Shown here in pieces: positions 25,491 to 28,251 of a stretch of 28,251 nt of DNA. The stretch is from an uncultured Treponema sp. (GTDB lineage Bacteria > Spirochaetota > Spirochaetia > Treponematales > Treponemataceae). The notes beneath the pieces were generated by a model. It saw only the letters and a program-made list of their open reading frames with translations. It made no database searches and was not told where the DNA came from. Where the stretch lies: NCBI GenBank assembly GCA_937892225.1, contig CALAUH010000323.1:1-28251 (forward strand). The letters run 5' to 3'. A program made the position numbers and the translations under genes. Numbering within the stretch: the stretch's first letter is position 1; each line of letters starts with the position of its first letter.

Positions 25491-25824
25491 TGTTTCACGT
25501 GGAACAATATAATAAGCATAATATTATATTCATTTTTTCATTATTAGAACGTTTCATGTGAAACACTTTTTACTGCAATTTTATAACATTACTTTTCATT
25601 TAATAATAATTTTATTTTATTAATAAACAACTAATTTAGTTTCACGTGAAACCAAATTAAATGTATAATCAATTTAAAACAAATTAAATAATTATTATTG
25701 TTTCACGTGGAACAAATTTTATTTTAGATTTTATAAATTTTAAGAATTAATGTTTCACATGAAACATTTTAAATTGTGGATAACTTTGTGGATATTGTGT
25801 ATAACTTTTGTTTCACATGAAACA
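25491..25824. repeat. Cluster of six parS-like sites (ParB binding)
   Basis: Six 16-bp sites resemble the bacterial parS consensus TGTTTCACGTGAAACA. TGTTTCACGTGGAACA occurs at 25491-25506 and 25699-25714. CGTTTCATGTGAAACA is at 25550-25565. AGTTTCACGTGAAACC at 25638-25653 has a perfect 14-bp core palindrome. TGTTTCACATGAAACA occurs at 25751-25766 and 25809-25824. Start-to-start spacings are 59, 88, 61, 52 and 58 bp. parS sites load ParB for chromosome segregation and normally lie near the replication origin. Three sites carry CACATG (one inverted) instead of CACGTG in the core. Confidence 0.9.
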
Positions 25825-25869
25825 CTTTTAAATTTGAACTTATCCACATTGTGAATAAATTGTGGATAA
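25775..25869. other. DnaA box cluster, candidate oriC core
   Basis: Five sites match TTWTNCACA exactly: 25775-25783 (minus), 25796-25804 (minus), 25840-25848 (plus), 25850-25858 (minus) and 25861-25869 (minus). A sixth at 25787-25795 (minus, ATATCCACA) has one mismatch. Three of the matches are the strong TTATCCACA form. The last three boxes start 10 and 11 bp apart, in helical phase. A/T-only stretches that could unwind lie on both sides (about 25566-25637 and 25960-26055). Together with the parS sites this supports a replication origin. dnaA itself is not in the window. Confidence 0.8.
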
Positions 25870-25898
25870 AAAAAAGCTGATCGAAAATCTCGACCAGC
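25868..25898 (-). terminator. Rho-independent terminator of the candidate origin small RNA
   Basis: On the minus strand GCTGGTCGA (25898-25890) pairs with TCGATCAGC (25884-25876) in a 9-bp stem with one G-U pair and a 5-base loop, followed by eight T (25875-25868). Confidence 0.85.
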
Positions 25899-25956
25899 CT
25901 TGCCTGATGATTATATATTAACCCCTAAACTATTTCTAAATAGTAGTTTCCCTGAT
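25868..25956 (-). ncRNA. Candidate small RNA transcribed into the DnaA box cluster
   Basis: A consensus promoter (25991-25963, minus) and a strong terminator (25898-25868) define a transcript of about 89 nt with no start codon. The RNA would hold a 5' hairpin (CUAUU-UAGA-AAUAG near 25947-25934, flanked by AAA/UUU), a single-stranded A/U stretch and the terminator hairpin. I do not recognise it as 4.5S, 6S, tmRNA or a known riboswitch. Its U-tract overlaps the DnaA box at 25861-25869 by two bases. Confidence 0.55.
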
Positions 25957-25962
25957 AAATTA

Positions 25963-25991
25963 ATTATCAATGAAATAATTTTTTTTGTCAA
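25963..25991 (-). promoter_or_regulatory. Strong sigma-70 promoter of the candidate origin small RNA
   Basis: A perfect TTGACA (25991-25986), an exact 17-bp spacer and GATAAT (25968-25963, 5/6) make this the best promoter match I found in the window. It points from gyrA towards the DnaA boxes. Confidence 0.7.
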
Positions 25992-26005
25992 CGTAAAAAG
26001 AGCAT

Positions 26006-26050
26006 ATTTTTAAATAAATTTTCATTTTTTTATGAATTTATTTAAAAATT
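26006..26050. repeat. A/T-only inverted repeat between gyrA and the small RNA promoter
   Basis: ATTTTTAAATAAATT and its complement AATTTATTTAAAAAT, extended by CAT/ATG after a 2-base bulge, flank a T-run loop. It could be a second terminator behind gyrA or part of an easily melted origin segment. Confidence 0.4.
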
Positions 26051-26055
26051 ACTTA

Positions 26056-26100
26056 TAAAATCTTGTAATTCCTTATAATACAAAGAATTACAAGATTTTA
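26056..26100 (-). terminator. Stem-loop overlapping the gyrA stop codon
   Basis: TAAAATCTTGTAATTC (26056-26071) and GAATTACAAGATTTTA (26085-26100) form a perfect 16-bp stem with a 13-base loop. The arm at 26098-26100 contains the gyrA stop. On the minus strand it ends in TTTTA, so termination is likely. The length also allows a role in protecting the mRNA 3' end. Confidence 0.7.
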
Positions 26101-28251
26101 CTTGTTTTCTTCCTCTTTTTCTTCGACTTTATCTATTCCAACAAGGAAATCTGGGTCTGTAACTTTAACTATCTTAACTCCAGATGCTCCTTGTCCCTGT
26201 TCTTTAATATCAGTTGCTTTAAATCTTAAAGTTTTTCCCTGACTTGTCATACAAACAAGTTCATCATTATCTTTAACATTTAATGCACCTATGATTTCAC
26301 CTTTACCTTCTGTATTTCCAAAGACTCTTTGACCACCAGTTCCTCTTCCATGTGGAGCATATAAATCAAATGAGATTCTTTTTCCAAAACCTTTTTCTGT
26401 AAGTAAAATCATATTAGCATCATTTTCAACTTTTACTGCAGCAGCAATTTCATCACCTTCAGAAAGCTTCATTCCTTTTATACCACAACTAGCTCTTCCC
26501 ATGCAGCGAACAGAATCATCTTTTATGCGTAATGCTTTTCCTCTTCTTGAAATAAGCATAATATCTGAATCACCAGTTGTTGGAATTGCACTGATTAATT
26601 TATCATTATCATTAAGTTTTATTCCTATAATTCCTCTTGTCTTTGCATTCTGGAATTCTGTTGAACGAACCTTTTTAACTACACCTTTTGCTGTAGTCAT
26701 AAATAAATATAAATCATCAGAGAATTCTTTAAGTGATACAATTGTTGTAATTTCTTCATCTGGTCCAACTTGTAAAAGACCTTTGATATGAGCACCACGA
26801 CTTGTCTTTTCTGATTCTGGAATTTCATGAATCTTTATCCAATAAGCACGGCCAATATTTGTGATAAATAAAAGATGTTCTTTTGTTGAACCAATAAATA
26901 ATTGATTTACATAATCATCTTCTATAAGAGTTGTACTGTAACTACCAGTTCCTCCCCTACCCTGCTTTTTATATTTAGCTGCAGATACACGTTTGATATA
27001 ACCAAGACGAGAAATCATAACAACCATGTCTTCATCTTTAATCATATCTTCAACATTGATCTCTTCTACTTCATCATGAACTATATCTGTACGGCGATCA
27101 TCTCCATATTTTTCTGCAAGTTCATTTGTTTCATCTTTAATCTTCTGTAAAATTTTTTCGTGATGATCAAGCAAATCCTGAAGATAATCAATCCAAGCCT
27201 GGAGTTCTTTTATTTCTTTCTGAAGATCTTCAATTTGTAAATGAGTAAGGCGTTTAAGCTGCATATCAACAATTGCCTGTGCCTGTTCATCATCAAAATT
27301 AAATCTCTTTTCAAGCTGAAGTTTAGCATCTTCTGTATCACGACTTGCTTTAATGATTTTAATTACTTCATCAATATTATTAATTGCTGTAATTAAAGCT
27401 TCCAGAATATGCATTCTATGCTTAGCAACTTTTAAATCATAAATTGTTCGACGAGTAATAACTTCATCACGATGATTTACAAAGTGCATTATTAACTGTT
27501 TAAGATTTAAAACTTCTGGTTTTAAGTATGTTTCTGGAAGCTGTAATTCTGGTTCGTTATATCTTAATGAACCTTCTTTAATTTGAGGAACAAGTGCAAG
27601 ATTGATTACACCAAAATTTGACTGAAGTTCTGTTTTTGCAAAAAGCTGATTTAAAACTAATTTTGTAATTGCACCTTTTTTCAAATCAACTACAAGACGC
27701 ATACCAAGACGATCTGAAGATTCATCATTAGCATTTGTAATTCCTTCAATCTGTTTATCTCTGATTAATTCTTTAATTTTTGTAATGATATTTGTTGTAT
27801 TTACTCCATAAGGAACTTCTGTAAATACAATTGATTCACGGCCATGTTTATCTGTTTCAATTGTAAACTTAGAACGAATTGTGATTTTACCACGACCAGT
27901 AGTATAAGCTTTTTTAATTCCAGCAGTACCATAGATAATACCGCCTGTAGGAAAATCTGGTCCTTTGATGTAATGCATCAATTCTTCAATGGTAATATCT
28001 TTATTATCAATGTAAGCAGAAATTGCTGCAGCTACTTCTCTAAGGTTATGTGTTGGCATATTTGTTGCCATACCAACCGCAATACCTGTTGTTCCATTGA
28101 CTAAAATATTAGGAAAACGTGAAGGTAATACATTTGGTTCTTTTTCTTGTTCATCAAAGTTTGGAGAAAAATCTACTGTATCTTTACGTATATCTCTAAG
28201 TAATTCTAGAGAAATCTTAGATAATCTAGATTCTGTATAACGCATAGCAGC
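26098..28251 (-). CDS. gyrA: DNA gyrase subunit A (5' end cut by window)
   Basis: 717 residues are visible, starting just before the catalytic tyrosine motif AAMRYTE (Tyr codon at 28239-28237). About 118 N-terminal residues, including the quinolone-resistance region, lie beyond the window. Visible family motifs include PSRFPNILVNGTTGIAVGMATNMPTHN, read as two adjoining parts (PSRFPNILVNG then TGIAVGMATN), and DLKKGAITKLVLNQL. The coiled-coil arm follows, then a C-terminal beta-pinwheel with repeats such as RRGKALRIK and SQGKTLRFK. The GyrA box is degenerate: QGRGGTG (26964-26944) instead of QRRGGRG. The frame reads through the window edge, so the visible ATG is internal. The gene points at the candidate oriC. 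ParC is the alternative, but the length and pinwheel favour GyrA. Confidence 0.9.
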   Translation of the reverse strand, partial: AAMRYTESRLSKISLELLRDIRKDTVDFSPNFDEQEKEPNVLPSRFPNILVNGTTGIAVGMATNMPTHNLREVAAAISAYIDNKDITIEELMHYIKGPDFPTGGIIYGTAGIKKAYTTGRGKITIRSKFTIETDKHGRESIVFTEVPYGVNTTNIITKIKELIRDKQIEGITNANDESSDRLGMRLVVDLKKGAITKLVLNQLFAKTELQSNFGVINLALVPQIKEGSLRYNEPELQLPETYLKPEVLNLKQLIMHFVNHRDEVITRRTIYDLKVAKHRMHILEALITAINNIDEVIKIIKASRDTEDAKLQLEKRFNFDDEQAQAIVDMQLKRLTHLQIEDLQKEIKELQAWIDYLQDLLDHHEKILQKIKDETNELAEKYGDDRRTDIVHDEVEEINVEDMIKDEDMVVMISRLGYIKRVSAAKYKKQGRGGTGSYSTTLIEDDYVNQLFIGSTKEHLLFITNIGRAYWIKIHEIPESEKTSRGAHIKGLLQVGPDEEITTIVSLKEFSDDLYLFMTTAKGVVKKVRSTEFQNAKTRGIIGIKLNDNDKLISAIPTTGDSDIMLISRRGKALRIKDDSVRCMGRASCGIKGMKLSEGDEIAAAVKVENDANMILLTEKGFGKRISFDLYAPHGRGTGGQRVFGNTEGKGEIIGALNVKDNDELVCMTSQGKTLRFKATDIKEQGQGASGVKIVKVTDPDFLVGIDKVEEKEEENK

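Noticed and set aside
25491..25824. Regularly spaced GTTTCAC repeats as a CRISPR array
   Set aside because: The repeats are 14-16 bp near-palindromes with unequal, A/T-rich gaps and match parS; no cas gene is present.
25266..26097. A protein gene hidden in the origin region
   Set aside because: Both strands are very A/T rich with frequent stops; no frame with a ribosome binding site and recognisable protein was found.
1..28251. tRNA or rRNA genes, insertion sequences or prophage genes
   Set aside because: No cloverleaf-like or rRNA-like sequence, transposase or phage protein was recognised in the genes or gaps.

Overview
AT-rich bacterial DNA with tightly packed genes, numerous lipoproteins with relaxed lipoboxes, two HD-GYP signalling proteins, a C_GCAxxG_C_C protein and few rho-independent terminators. 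The overall style suggests a host-associated or anaerobic spirochaete of the Treponema type. This is inferred from gene style and was not checked by any search.

Layout. (1) 1-3909, minus strand: a metabolic operon with an enoate-reductase/BaiCD-like flavin oxidoreductase, a single-chain iron-sulfur L-serine dehydratase and the start of a multi-pass membrane protein cut by the window edge. (2) 3983-6334, minus: an ABC exporter half-transporter fused to a C-terminal GNAT acetyltransferase. (3) 6433-9139, plus: a secreted DUF4838-type protein and an exported protein of unknown function. (4) 9140-10330, minus: an HD-GYP receptor whose extracytoplasmic part looks like a CBM2 (cellulose-binding type) domain. 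It is divergent from a lipoprotein, a TrmN6-type tRNA methyltransferase, a TetR regulator and a long-chain acyl-CoA synthetase (10415-14394, plus). (5) 14505-19093, plus: htpG, an amidohydrolase and a second, multi-TM HD-GYP protein. (6) 19094-19966, minus: a lipoprotein. (7) 20136-25265, plus: a second acyl-CoA synthetase, a C_GCAxxG_C_C protein, azlC-azlD, a small secreted protein, a DUF4349-type lipoprotein and a short unknown protein. (8) 25266-26097: an 832-bp gene-free region with six parS-like sites, six DnaA boxes and a candidate small RNA gene. This looks like a chromosome origin and partition region. (9) 26098-28251, minus: gyrA, 5'-truncated by the window edge.

How the parts connect. 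Near-identical 18-bp inverted repeats (AACTAATKAGYGTTAGTT) lie just before tetR-acyl-CoA synthetase 1 and upstream of acyl-CoA synthetase 2. This suggests a fatty-acid regulon under the TetR protein, and a third, weaker copy lies in the origin region. Several genes have a -10 hexamer only 6-7 bases before the ATG and no Shine-Dalgarno, which suggests leaderless mRNAs. In the origin region a consensus minus-strand promoter drives a roughly 90-nt non-coding transcript, and its terminator U-tract ends on a DnaA box. Unusually, all genes flanking this candidate origin point towards it.
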